Assembly (NCBI RefSeq): GCF_004216855.1
Contig: NZ_SGXT01000001.1
Location: 1-59,951, forward strand
Direction: 5' to 3'
From: Microcella alkaliphila
GTDB taxonomy: Bacteria > Actinomycetota > Actinomycetes > Actinomycetales > Microbacteriaceae
Length of the DNA: 59,951 bases
Shown: positions 46,174 through 55,283 of the stretch, in pieces
Position numbering within the stretch: the stretch's first letter is position 1
How the letters are laid out: every line of letters begins with the position of its first letter
Translations under genes and position numbers: made by a program
Notes under the pieces: generated by a model
Told to the model about the DNA's origin: nothing
The model's database searches: none
The model's input: only the letters and a program-made list of their open reading frames with translations

Positions 46174-46512
46174 ACCCCCATTGTGATCGCCGGCACCCGC
46201 GAGAGCGTGCCGGCGGGGATTGATGCAGTGGCCAACGACAATGAGCAGGGGGCGCGTCTGGCGACGGAGCCGGCGGCCTTTGACGCAGCGTTGATTTTGT
46301 TGGTGCAGCCACAGGATGTCACTGCCCTCTTCGGTGTGGGTGACGTGATGGCGAGCGGCCCGCTGGTTGCAGCCCCGTAGTGGGGGCCCGTCGTCCCTCG
46401 GCAGTTGTCCGTTGTCGGCTACGACAACCTGTCGCTCGCGCGGACATGGCTAATCGATCTCACGACAGTGGACGACGGCTGTACCGTCGCTGGCGGGTTA
46501 AAGGGCTACGGT
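46174..46512 (+). pseudogene. Degenerate LacI-family regulator remnant
   Basis: Without a start, the frame reads VIAGTRESVPAGIDAVANDN and EQGARLATE, then FGVGDVMASG and, after an in-frame TAG at 46378, QLSVVGYDNLSLARTW. These are scattered blocks of a LacI effector domain in correct order with internal loss. The HTH is missing. The end runs under the 3' end of the minus-strand dehydrogenase gene. Apart from the operator candidate, nothing else is seen in 45944-46497. Confidence 0.75.
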
Positions 46513-47526
46513 CCGATGTTCAGCTGCACTTAGACGGGCCGCATCGAGCACCTCGAGGACAGCGACGCCCTCGCGAGCTGGCACCGGCCCTGTTCCTCCG
46601 CTTTTCACCGCCGCCGCGAAGGCATCGTAGTACGCGGCATAGTCTCCCTGGAGGGACGGTACGACACGGCACTCGGACGCTGTGGACAAAACTCCCCATC
46701 GGGCTTTGTCTTCGTAGCCCCACGTCGCGCGCTGTCCTGCGGGTCGCAACCCGGCCCGCAGCGCCTCGAACTGTACGTCGGTGAAATCTGAACGGTAGGA
46801 ACCGCACCGGCCGTGAACTCGCAACTCACGAGAACTCAGGTAGTTGAGCTTGCTCGAGGAAACGTGCGAGTGTGCGCCACACTCATGTTCGATCGAGATA
46901 ACGAACCCGCTGTCAGCAGACCCGGCATCAGTCTTCGCCCAGTCGAGTTGGGCAGACACGAATCGGGCGGGGCCCAAGAGGTAGAGCGCTTGGTCGACGA
47001 CATGGCTGCCGAGATCGCGCAGCAGTCCGCCCTCGTGCCCTCCGTCGAACGTACCTGGGTCGTCCTGGTCGCAACGCAGGTCCAGCCGGGTGATGTCGCC
47101 GAGCTTGCCGGAGTCGATCACAGCCCGCGCCGTGACAATGTCGCTGTCGAATCGGCGGTTATGGAACACGTTTAGCAAGAGCTTCGCGCGGTCCGATGCA
47201 TCCACGAGTTCACGACCCAAAGTCGCCGATGGCGCGAACGGCTTGTCTGCGACGACGTGAGCTCCTCGAGCGAGTGCCTCCAGCACGAGCTCGTGGCGAG
47301 TGGCGGCGGGGGTGGAGATCACCACCGCATCAACGCCCGCGTCGATCAAGTCGCCGAGCGACGCGTGCAAAGGGACACCAGGGTTGTCGGCCTGCGCGGC
47401 CCGCACGCGTTCCGGTGCGCGGGTCACGATGCCGACGAGGTCACACTCCGTGGATGCGTGGATGTATGGAGCGTGGAACATCTGCCCCCCGAGGCCATAG
47501 CCGACGAGGCCGATACGTATTGCCAT
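46498..47526 (-). CDS. Gfo/Idh/MocA-family oxidoreductase (scyllo-inositol dehydrogenase IolW-like)
   Basis: The 342-residue protein has IGLVGYGLGGQMFHAPYI, the N-terminal pattern of the IolW/YvaA branch, the lysine motif VVADKPFAP and GGLLRDLGSHVVDQAL. IolW-type enzymes interconvert scyllo-inosose and scyllo-inositol with NADPH. The start follows AAGGAGAT. It is divergent from the transporter at 47673, so substrate import and oxidation may be co-controlled. Confidence 0.83.
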   Translation of the reverse strand: MAIRIGLVGYGLGGQMFHAPYIHASTECDLVGIVTRAPERVRAAQADNPGVPLHASLGDLIDAGVDAVVISTPAATRHELVLEALARGAHVVADKPFAPSATLGRELVDASDRAKLLLNVFHNRRFDSDIVTARAVIDSGKLGDITRLDLRCDQDDPGTFDGGHEGGLLRDLGSHVVDQALYLLGPARFVSAQLDWAKTDAGSADSGFVISIEHECGAHSHVSSSKLNYLSSRELRVHGRCGSYRSDFTDVQFEALRAGLRPAGQRATWGYEDKARWGVLSTASECRVVPSLQGDYAAYYDAFAAAVKSGGTGPVPAREGVAVLEVLDAARLSAAEHRTVAL

Positions 47527-47672
47527 GAGATCTCCTTGGCGCGGACTTTGGTAACGATGAGGTCACAGTACGATCAAACTATTGTTAGTATGTGCGGACA
47601 TAGTCAACCATGTGTCTAGATCAATGCCGATCCCCGCCACTTGTGCGGCTCAACAATGAAGGGAGTCGCGGG

Positions 47673-48740
47673 ATGACGTCCACGCTGCTCGACACTGAGA
47701 AAGCCAGAACGAAGCGCCAGTTCGCGTCCGCCACGGCCCTGGTCGCCACGGCGATCACGGGTCTTGTGCTCGCAGGTTGCGCGACCGCAGACCCTGCGGC
47801 TGAACCAACTAACACCAGCGGTGGTGGCGACGCCACCGCATCCGACATCAACGTCGTCATCATGGGCGGTGCGCCCGATGATCCCTTCTGGTCCACGGTA
47901 AAGCGGGGCGCCGAGTCGGCAGCGAAGGCGGTTGAGGCTGCCGGAGGAACGGTGACGTTCGTCTCGATGCCCAACTACGACAACTTCAATGCTGACGCAG
48001 CGAAGCTTGTGGGAAACATGGCCGCCATGGATCCCAGCGCCGTGATCGTTCCCAACTGGTCCCCTGAGGCTCAGAACGAAAACATCACTTCCATTTCGAG
48101 CGCTGGAATCCCCGTTGTTATCTACAATTCGGGGTTCACCACTGTCGAAGAAGTAGGTGCGGAGATCTACATCGGGTCCGACGACACGATCGCAGGTGTG
48201 GCTGGCGGCGAAGCCTTTGCCGAAAGTGGCGCCACGAACGTTGTGTGTGTAAACACACTCCCGGGCACCACCAACTCGGAAGCCCGTTGTGCTGGTGTCA
48301 TCGAGGGCGCCAAGTCCGGCGGCGCAGAAGCCAGCTCGCTGAACTTGCCCAGCTCGCAGTTCGGCGACCCGTCAGCTGTCACCCAGGCAATCAAGGGTGC
48401 CCTCCTCAACGACCCCTCCATTGACGCCATCATCACCATTGGCACTACCGACGCGGACAGCGCTGCCGGGGCTATCGAGCAGGCAGGGGCTGCAGGCAAA
48501 GTGCTGCTCGGCACCTTCGATGTCTCGACGGCGTCGCTTGATCGGATCAAGGCGGGTTCGCAGTTGTTCTCCATTGACCAGCAGCCTTTCGCTCAGGGCT
48601 ACTACGCGGTGTCTCACGCCTTCCAGCTCGCGGCGTACGGCATCTACCTTCCGCAGAGCCCGCTCCTCACCGGACCGGCGCTCATCACGGCTGACAACGT
48701 CGACCTTGCCATTCTTGGAGCCGAACTCGGCGTTCGATGA
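47673..48740 (+). CDS. Inositol-type ABC transporter substrate-binding lipoprotein
   Basis: The 355-residue precursor has a basic n-region, hydrophobic core and lipobox VLAGC (Cys about residue 37), then a Peripla_BP_4 domain (VVIMGGAPDDPFWSTVKRGA; VIYNSGFTTVEEVGAEIYIG). The ATG at 47673 follows GAAGGGAG. It begins the transporter and iolC-aldolase-mmsA-iolBDH run, so inositol is the likely ligand. Confidence 0.9.
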   Translation: MTSTLLDTEKARTKRQFASATALVATAITGLVLAGCATADPAAEPTNTSGGGDATASDINVVIMGGAPDDPFWSTVKRGAESAAKAVEAAGGTVTFVSMPNYDNFNADAAKLVGNMAAMDPSAVIVPNWSPEAQNENITSISSAGIPVVIYNSGFTTVEEVGAEIYIGSDDTIAGVAGGEAFAESGATNVVCVNTLPGTTNSEARCAGVIEGAKSGGAEASSLNLPSSQFGDPSAVTQAIKGALLNDPSIDAIITIGTTDADSAAGAIEQAGAAGKVLLGTFDVSTASLDRIKAGSQLFSIDQQPFAQGYYAVSHAFQLAAYGIYLPQSPLLTGPALITADNVDLAILGAELGVR

Positions 48741-48744
48741 CTGT

Positions 48745-48774
48745 GTGGGGTGCCGGCGTATCCCGGCACCCCAC
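48745..48774 (+). terminator. Strong intercistronic hairpin after the binding-protein gene
   Basis: GTGGGGTGCCGG (48745-48756) pairs perfectly with CCGGCACCCCAC (48763-48774) around a 6-base loop. No T-run follows and the permease starts 45 bases later. It probably protects or attenuates, giving more binding protein than permease. Confidence 0.7.
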
Positions 48775-48819
48775 CCGTCGCACTCTTGAGTGCACGCCCA
48801 CAAAGAGAGGGAAGATCTG

Positions 48820-49905
48820 ATGAGTTCCACCGCTACCACCGGCTCGACTGCGCAGGTGCGCGTCCCACGGGCCGGCAACACCCCGCCTAGCACGAGCAAA
48901 GCGCCTTTCGATTGGCGCCGCCTCACGCACCGACCCGAGACTGGCGCTCTCGTGGGAACGCTGTCAGTCTTTATCTTCTTCGCGACCTTTGGGGGCGCTC
49001 AGTTCCTTTCAACAGGTGGCACCGCAAGTTGGTTGAACATCGCCGCTGAGCTCGCCATCATCGCGCTTCCCGTAGGACTCTTGATGATTGCCGGCGAATT
49101 TGACCTCTCAGTCGGATCTGTCGTGGCAGCTAGCTCCGTCACTCTTGCTCTCGTATCGGGTACCTATGGGGCGCCAGCGATCGTCGGCGTAGCGGCGGCC
49201 TTGGCAGTTGGCCTCCTAGTCGGCTTCGTCAACGGGTACATAGTCTCTCGATCAAAGGTGCCCTCATTCATCGTCACGCTAGCGATGCAATTCGCTCTTG
49301 CGGGGCTCACACTGGGCATTGCCCGTTTGATCACGGGCAGCACCAGCATCCCCCTGACCGCTGACCCCGTATCCAAGGCGATCTTTGGAACTCTCATTGC
49401 AGGCCAATTCGGGGTCGCCATCTTCTGGGCCGTCGGCATCGCTCTCGTCGTCGCTTGGATTCTCCAGATGACCAAGTACGGCAACTGGATCTTCGCCACC
49501 GGCGGCGACGCCGAGAGCGCTCGTGCGGCGGGCATCCCCGTCCGCAAGGTGAAAATTGGGCTCTTCATGGGATCGGCCCTCGGGGCTTCGCTCGTGGGCA
49601 TCATTCAGACGATGCTGTACAACGGGGCACAAACCGGCGTCGGCCAGTCCTTCGTCTTCAACTCCGTCATCGCGGTGGTGGTTGGAGGGGTCCTTCTGAC
49701 AGGCGGGTACGGATCCGTGGTAGGTGTGGCCCTCGGTTGCCTTACCTTCGCCGTCGTGAACCAAGGGATCTACTACACGGGCTGGAACTCAGACTGGGCC
49801 TCGCTCATTCTGGGCATCCTGCTTCTCGTCGCAGTGCTCATGAACAACACCTTCCGGCGGCTCGCGCTGAGCTCTGGCACCGGTAAATCCAAGGCAAAGA
49901 AGTAG
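48820..49905 (+). CDS. ABC transporter permease (CUT2)
   Basis: The 361-residue membrane protein has a hydrophilic tail of about 40 residues, about ten hydrophobic segments and the family signature MIAGEFDLSVGSVVAASS (about residue 95). The ATG at 48820 follows GAGAGGGAAG. In this transporter the order is binding protein, permease, ATPase, unlike the two upstream systems. Confidence 0.9.
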   Translation: MSSTATTGSTAQVRVPRAGNTPPSTSKAPFDWRRLTHRPETGALVGTLSVFIFFATFGGAQFLSTGGTASWLNIAAELAIIALPVGLLMIAGEFDLSVGSVVAASSVTLALVSGTYGAPAIVGVAAALAVGLLVGFVNGYIVSRSKVPSFIVTLAMQFALAGLTLGIARLITGSTSIPLTADPVSKAIFGTLIAGQFGVAIFWAVGIALVVAWILQMTKYGNWIFATGGDAESARAAGIPVRKVKIGLFMGSALGASLVGIIQTMLYNGAQTGVGQSFVFNSVIAVVVGGVLLTGGYGSVVGVALGCLTFAVVNQGIYYTGWNSDWASLILGILLLVAVLMNNTFRRLALSSGTGKSKAKK

Positions 49906-49918
49906 AAGGGGACCGGTC

Positions 49919-50719
49919 ATGGTTGCGCCACTGCTCAAACTTAACGACGTTTCGAAGTCATTCGCAGGCAGCAATGCACTCTCCGAAATCTCGCTCGAAG
50001 TCAAACCAGGCGAAGTCCTGTGTCTTCTCGGCGACAACGGTGCCGGAAAATCAACACTCATCAAGGTGCTTTCCGGAGTACACAAACCCACCTCCGGAAC
50101 AATTGAGGTCGACGGCCAGCAGCGAGTGTTCGAAAGCCCCAAAGACGCTGGCGATCTAGGAATCGCCACAGTGCACCAATACGGCGGCACGTTCCCACTG
50201 ATGTCCGTGGCAAGGTGCTTCTTCGTGGGCGAAGAGCCCACGAAAGGCGTCTGGCCCTTCCACTACTTCGACAAGAAGACCGCAGGACTCATTACCGTGC
50301 AAGAGATGCAGAAGCTCGGCATCACGCGGGTCACGGACGGGAGTCGGCTTGTGGGCAGCCTTTCTGGCGGAGAGCGGCAAACACTCGCTATCGCGCGAGC
50401 CGTGTACTTCGGCGCTCGAGTTCTCATCCTGGACGAACCCACGTCCGCCCTCGGTGTCAAGCAGGCAACACATGTCTTGAAGATCATCATGCAAGCCAGG
50501 GCGCAGGGAATCGCTGTGGTGTTCGTCACGCACAACGTGATGCATGCCATGGCTGTTGGTGACCAGTTCGCCGTTCTCATCCACGGGGAGAAGGCAGATG
50601 AATTCCGCAAGGGCGAACGAACTCGCGAGCAGATTACTGACCTGATGGCAGGTGGAGAGGCCATGGCAGCGCTTGAAGCTGAACTCGCCAGCCTCACCGG
50701 TCCGGTCCGTCTGCCGTGA
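49919..50719 (+). CDS. ABC transporter ATP-binding protein (single-domain)
   Basis: The 266-residue ATPase has Walker A GDNGAGKST, Q-loop TVHQYGGTFPLMSV, signature LSGGERQ, Walker B VLILDEP and switch VVFVTHN. The residue after the Q-loop glutamine is tyrosine rather than the Asp/Glu of the other two ATPases. The ATG follows AGAAGGGG. About 100 bases separate it from iolC. Confidence 0.9.
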   Translation: MVAPLLKLNDVSKSFAGSNALSEISLEVKPGEVLCLLGDNGAGKSTLIKVLSGVHKPTSGTIEVDGQQRVFESPKDAGDLGIATVHQYGGTFPLMSVARCFFVGEEPTKGVWPFHYFDKKTAGLITVQEMQKLGITRVTDGSRLVGSLSGGERQTLAIARAVYFGARVLILDEPTSALGVKQATHVLKIIMQARAQGIAVVFVTHNVMHAMAVGDQFAVLIHGEKADEFRKGERTREQITDLMAGGEAMAALEAELASLTGPVRLP

Positions 50720-50821
50720 TCTCCGGGGACGGTAGCCCATGATCTCCCACGAACGGACAAACAGTTCGCCAAACGGACCTGGTTGGGCCACCCCAAGCAA
50801 CTCCAGGAAAGGACTCGACCT

Positions 50822-51796
50822 GTGACGGACTCCAGCGAGCTCGAGCCCTATCAAGTGCTGACCATGGGGCGCATCGGTGTGGACATCTACCCCTTGCAGG
50901 ATGGGGTTGGTCTCGAAGACGTTGACAGTTTCGGTAAGTACCTGGGCGGTAGTGCCACTAACGTCGCGATCGCTGCCGCGAAGCACCAGTTGCGTACGGC
51001 AGTGATCTCCGCAGTAGGAAATGACCCTTTCGGGCGATACGCCCACCAGGAACTTCGCAGGTTGGGCGTCGACAACCGCTTTCTCGGCACGGTCGAGGGA
51101 CTGAATACGCCGGTCACCTTTTGCGAGATCTTTCCGCCGGACAACTTTCCGCTCTACTTCTACCGCGACCCCATCGCGCCCGATCTCATGCTCGACAGCG
51201 CGGAGCTCGACCTAGGTGCCATCACGCGAGCAGAGGTTTTCTGGGCCACCGTCACGGGTTTGTCCCGAGAACCCAGCCGCGCAGCGCACCATGCCGCCTG
51301 GGATGCGCGCGGGCGCGCACCGCTGACCATTCTCGACCTTGACTACCGCCCGATGTTCTGGAACTCGATGTCCGAGGCGCGCACGGAAGTGCAGAGGTCA
51401 CTCGGCAAGGTCACGGTAGCCGTGGGAAACCGAGAAGAGTGTGAAGTCGCTGTCGGGGAAACTGACCCGTACCGCGCGGCAGACGCCCTGTTGGAGAGCG
51501 GCGTAGAACTGGCCGTCGTGAAGCAAGGGCCCAAGGGCGTTCTGGCAAAAACCCGACAACAAACCGTCGAAGTGGAACCATACCCAGTCGACGTCGTCAA
51601 TGGACTCGGGGCTGGGGACGGCTTCGGCGGAGCGCTGTGCTACGGGCTGCTGCAGCGGTGGCCACTTGACCGCGTTCTGCGCTTCGCCAACATTGCAGGA
51701 GCCATCGTGGCAACACGACGCGAGTGCTCTACCGCCATGCCGACCACCGCCGAGGTCGAGGCCATCCTCAAGGAGGTATCAGGTGTCAATATCTGA
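50822..51796 (+). CDS. iolC: 5-dehydro-2-deoxygluconokinase
   Basis: The 324-residue PfkB kinase has LTMGRIGVDIYPLQDGVGLE, the IolC-type GGSATNVAIAAAK, FCEIFPPDNFPLYFYR and the C-terminal NGLGAGDGFGGAL with catalytic Asp. It phosphorylates 2-deoxy-5-keto-D-gluconate. The GTG at 50822 follows AGGAAAGG; an earlier in-frame ATG lacks such a site. It overlaps the aldolase by 14 bases. Confidence 0.92.
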   Translation: MTDSSELEPYQVLTMGRIGVDIYPLQDGVGLEDVDSFGKYLGGSATNVAIAAAKHQLRTAVISAVGNDPFGRYAHQELRRLGVDNRFLGTVEGLNTPVTFCEIFPPDNFPLYFYRDPIAPDLMLDSAELDLGAITRAEVFWATVTGLSREPSRAAHHAAWDARGRAPLTILDLDYRPMFWNSMSEARTEVQRSLGKVTVAVGNREECEVAVGETDPYRAADALLESGVELAVVKQGPKGVLAKTRQQTVEVEPYPVDVVNGLGAGDGFGGALCYGLLQRWPLDRVLRFANIAGAIVATRRECSTAMPTTAEVEAILKEVSGVNI

Positions 51797-52700
51797 ACTC
51801 GACCACCCATCTCATCAACTCGCCCCTGTCGATTTCGACCGGTTGAGGGCGACACGGTTCGGGAATCCGGATGAGATCGGAAGGGTTCTAAGCGCTCGCG
51901 AACGTCGACCTCTCGTCAGAGGCGATGGTCGGCTACTCATTATCGCCGCGGACCATCCAGCCAGAGGAGCTCTGGGAGTCGGCAACGATCCGATGGCAAT
52001 GGCGAATCGATACGACCTCTTGCGCCGGCTCATCGTCGCTCTCTCCCGCCCCGGCGTCGACGGAGTACTGGGAACCCCGGACATCATTGAGGACCTCGCG
52101 ATCCTCGGCGCGCTTGACGGGAAGGTCGCAGTTGGCTCGATGAACCGTGGCGGATTGCGTGGCTCGGTGTTCGAGATGGACGATCGTTTCACGGGATTCG
52201 ACATCGATTCGCTGGTCAGGGCGCGACTGGATGCGGCGAAGCTACTGGTACGTATCAGCTTGGAAGATGCGGGCACAGTCCGGACGCTCGAGGAGACTGC
52301 GAAAGCAGTGACGGATTCAGCTCATGCGAAGGTTCCGATCCTCCTCGAACCCTTCATGAGCGACTGGGTGAATGGTCGGGTCGTCAACGACCTCTCTACG
52401 AGCGCCGTCATCTCTTCGGTTGCCATCGCGTCCGGCCTGGGCGGCACATCTGCCTATAGCTGGCTCAAGCTCCCCGTCGTCAAGGACATGGAGCGAGTTA
52501 TGGAGGCCGCGACGCTGCCCACTCTCCTCTTGGGAGGAGACGCAGGAGACGACCCGGGGGAGACGTTCGCGTCGTGGGAAGCAGCTCTATCGCTTCCCGG
52601 CGTCCACGGACTCGTCGTGGGTCGGACACTTCTGTACCCCGCAGCTGACGACGTCGCGACCGCAGTTGATACTGCGGTGTCGCTGGTACACGGCTCGTAA
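51783..52700 (+). CDS. DeoC/LacD-type class I aldolase (Cgl0159 type), probable DKGP aldolase
   Basis: The 305-residue TIM barrel has LLIIAADHPARGALGVG, IIEDLAILGAL, LLEPFMSDWVNG and SAYSWLKLPV with the likely Schiff-base lysine. Its place after iolC and before mmsA makes it the candidate that splits 2-deoxy-5-keto-gluconate-6-phosphate to DHAP and malonic semialdehyde, in place of a class II IolJ. The GTG at 51783 follows AAGGAGG. Confidence 0.82.
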   Translation: MSISELDHPSHQLAPVDFDRLRATRFGNPDEIGRVLSARERRPLVRGDGRLLIIAADHPARGALGVGNDPMAMANRYDLLRRLIVALSRPGVDGVLGTPDIIEDLAILGALDGKVAVGSMNRGGLRGSVFEMDDRFTGFDIDSLVRARLDAAKLLVRISLEDAGTVRTLEETAKAVTDSAHAKVPILLEPFMSDWVNGRVVNDLSTSAVISSVAIASGLGGTSAYSWLKLPVVKDMERVMEAATLPTLLLGGDAGDDPGETFASWEAALSLPGVHGLVVGRTLLYPAADDVATAVDTAVSLVHGS

Positions 52701-52738
52701 GCGCTCACACAATCTCTGCCTTCAACGTTAGGAATCCC

Positions 52739-54286
52739 ATGGCCACGCACGGCAACTCAACTCCGCTCGACACCGACTCAGTGCCCATCGTTGGTCACTG
52801 GATCGACGGGAACCACGCTCCGTCGCACAGCGGCCGCACCGCCCCCATTCACAACCCTGCGACAGGAGCCGTCACGGCCCACGTCGCGCTGGCAGATGAC
52901 GGCGAGATCGCGGCAGCAATAGCATCCGCTCAACGAGGTTTCGAGACATGGAGCGGATACTCGATCTCCAAGCGGCAAACGGTGCTCTTCGCATTCAGGG
53001 AGCTACTCAACGCACGAAAGTCCGAACTCGCCGACATCATCACTGCCGAGCATGGGAAGGTGACCTCCGATGCCCTGGGCGAAATCGCCCGCGGGCAAGA
53101 GGTAGTTGACCTTGCCACGGGGTTCCCCCAGCTTCTCAAAGGCGGCTACTCCGAGAACGTGTCCACCGGCATCGACGTGTACTCCATCAAGCAACCGCTG
53201 GGAGTAGTCGGTGTCATCAGCCCCTTCAACTTCCCGGCCATGGTCCCCATGTGGTTCTTCCCCATCGCGATCGCCGCGGGCAATGCAGTCGTGATGAAGC
53301 CCTCAGAAAAGGACCCCTCGGCGTCGATCTGGTTGGCACAGCTGTGGAAGGAAGCCGGACTGCCCGACGGCGTTTTCACGGTGTTGCAGGGGGACAAGCT
53401 TGCCGTCGACGGACTGCTGGAGAGTCCGATAGTTCAGTCAATCTCCTTTGTGGGGTCGACCCCTATCGCTCAATACATCTATGAGACCGCGGCTCGCAAC
53501 GGGAAGCGGGTCCAGGCACTCGGGGGAGCGAAAAACCACATGCTGGTCCTACCGGATGCCGATCTGGATCTTGTCGCGGATCAAGCGGTCAACGCCGGGT
53601 ACGGCGCGGCAGGTGAGCGGTGCATGGCAATCTCGGTCGTGGTCGCTGTTGAACCGGTCGCAGATGAACTCATCGCGAAGATCGCCGATCGCATCCGGAA
53701 CCTCAAGATCGGCAACGGTGCAGGTGGAACAGATGGCGAGCCCGATATGGGACCGCTGATTACCGATGTGCACCGAGACAAGGTGTCGTCGTACGTCGAC
53801 ATCGCGGAGGCGGATGGCGCAACCATCGTCGTCGACGGTCGCGGCCTCACTGTCGACGGGCACGAGGACGGATTCTGGTTTGGGCCCACTCTCATCGACG
53901 ACATTCCGACAACCTCTCGTGCCTACCAAGAGGAAATCTTCGGCCCAGTGCTGTCCATCGTCCGAGTGACGACGTTCCAAGAAGGATTGGACCTGATCAA
54001 TTCGGGCATGTTCGGCAACGGCACGGCGATCTTCACGAACGACGGTGGTGCTGCACGGCGCTTCCAGAACGAAGTACAGGTCGGAATGATCGGAATCAAC
54101 GTACCCATCCCGGTCCCCGTCGCGTACCACTCTTTCGGTGGCTGGAAAGCGTCACTGTTCGGAGATGCCAAGGCGTACGGTGCCCAGGGGTTCAATTTCT
54201 TCACCCGCGAGAAAGCAGTCACCAGTCGTTGGCTAGATCCCGCCAAACACGGTGGGATCAACCTGGGCTTCCCCCAAAACAACTAG
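52739..54286 (+). CDS. mmsA: Methylmalonate/malonate-semialdehyde dehydrogenase (CoA-acylating)
   Basis: The 515-residue ALDH has the MmsA pattern VGVISPFNFPAMVPMWF, LGGAKNHMLVLPDAD and GAAGERCMAISV with catalytic Cys. It turns malonic semialdehyde with CoA and NAD into acetyl-CoA and CO2, the last step of inositol breakdown (iolA). The ATG at 52739 follows GTTAGGAATCCC. It stands between the aldolase and iolB. Confidence 0.93.
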   Translation: MATHGNSTPLDTDSVPIVGHWIDGNHAPSHSGRTAPIHNPATGAVTAHVALADDGEIAAAIASAQRGFETWSGYSISKRQTVLFAFRELLNARKSELADIITAEHGKVTSDALGEIARGQEVVDLATGFPQLLKGGYSENVSTGIDVYSIKQPLGVVGVISPFNFPAMVPMWFFPIAIAAGNAVVMKPSEKDPSASIWLAQLWKEAGLPDGVFTVLQGDKLAVDGLLESPIVQSISFVGSTPIAQYIYETAARNGKRVQALGGAKNHMLVLPDADLDLVADQAVNAGYGAAGERCMAISVVVAVEPVADELIAKIADRIRNLKIGNGAGGTDGEPDMGPLITDVHRDKVSSYVDIAEADGATIVVDGRGLTVDGHEDGFWFGPTLIDDIPTTSRAYQEEIFGPVLSIVRVTTFQEGLDLINSGMFGNGTAIFTNDGGAARRFQNEVQVGMIGINVPIPVPVAYHSFGGWKASLFGDAKAYGAQGFNFFTREKAVTSRWLDPAKHGGINLGFPQNN

Positions 54287-54368
54287 GTCGACTTACTCGG
54301 CAACGCCTCTACGGGAACGTGCTGCTGCCCTCGAGAATGCCTCCACGACAAACCGGACAAGCGAGAAC

Positions 54369-55283
54369 ATGACTGAACACAACTGGTTCCATCCACGCGG
54401 GGCCCTTGCCCGAGACGGGTGGGAGTCTGTTGTGGACGGTGATACTCCGGGCTGGGAACACACCGGTATCCGCATCGCACAGCTGTCGCCCGGCGACGAA
54501 GTTACCCTCGACGACCCAGGCGTCGAGCGCATCATCATCCCCCTCACTGGAGCCTTCGCAGTCACCTGGACACTGAATGACGAAGTGACGACCACTGAGC
54601 TCGCAGGACGACAGTCTGTGTTCGACGGGCCCACCGACGTGCTCTATCTATCTGCCGGTGCCAGAGCCGCGGTATCCGGAAGTGGCCGGTTCGCGGTCGC
54701 GTCTTCGCCCACTGACGAACGACACCCCTCTCGTCACATCCTTGCGGCGGAGACTGCCGTCGAGCTCCGCGGCGCCGGAGCGTCAAGCAGACAGGTGCAC
54801 AACTTCGGTACGCCGCCGTCGCTCGAAGCTGCACGTCTCATTGTGTGCGAGGTCATTACCCCCGCAAACAACTGGTCGTCCTACCCTCCCCACAAGCACG
54901 ATGAGTTCAACCCCGGACAAGAGTCGCGCCTGGAGGAGATCTACTACTTCGAATCTGCGCCCCAGCGGGGAAGCGAAATAGTTGCCCAGGACGGAGACCC
55001 GTTCGGCATGTTCAGCACCTACTCCTCGCCCGCCGGGGAGATCGACATCAACGCCATGGTGCGGACGGGCGACATTGCGCTTGTTCCTTACGGCTACCAC
55101 GGCCCCGCCGTGGCTGCTCCGGGATACGACCTCTACTACCTGAACGTGATGGCCGGCTCAGGCCCGGAACGTGCTTGGCTCATCACCGACGACCCCGCAC
55201 ACTCCTGGGTTCGACAGACTTGGAGCGCGCAAGACGTCGACTCCCGACTACCGTTCACCTCAAAGGGAGGCCCTCGCGAATGA
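54369..55283 (+). CDS. iolB: 5-deoxy-glucuronate isomerase
   Basis: The 304-residue bicupin has the IolB block YPPHKHDEFNPGQESRLEE and VPYGYHGPAVAAPGYDLYYL. It is longer at the N-terminus than the copy at 17268. The ATG at 54369 follows CAAGCGAGAA. It overlaps iolD by 4 bases (ATGA). Confidence 0.92.
   Translation: MTEHNWFHPRGALARDGWESVVDGDTPGWEHTGIRIAQLSPGDEVTLDDPGVERIIIPLTGAFAVTWTLNDEVTTTELAGRQSVFDGPTDVLYLSAGARAAVSGSGRFAVASSPTDERHPSRHILAAETAVELRGAGASSRQVHNFGTPPSLEAARLIVCEVITPANNWSSYPPHKHDEFNPGQESRLEEIYYFESAPQRGSEIVAQDGDPFGMFSTYSSPAGEIDINAMVRTGDIALVPYGYHGPAVAAPGYDLYYLNVMAGSGPERAWLITDDPAHSWVRQTWSAQDVDSRLPFTSKGGPRE

Noticed and set aside
45944-46312. N-terminal extension of the dehydrogenase at 44753-45943
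   Set aside because: The extra residues are Arg/Pro/Ser-rich and unlike the family; a TTG with AGGAGG gives the normal Rossmann start.
47577-47612. TGTGCGGACA as a further IolR site before the transporter
   Set aside because: It fits only 8 of 10 positions of the motif and is not paired with a second half.
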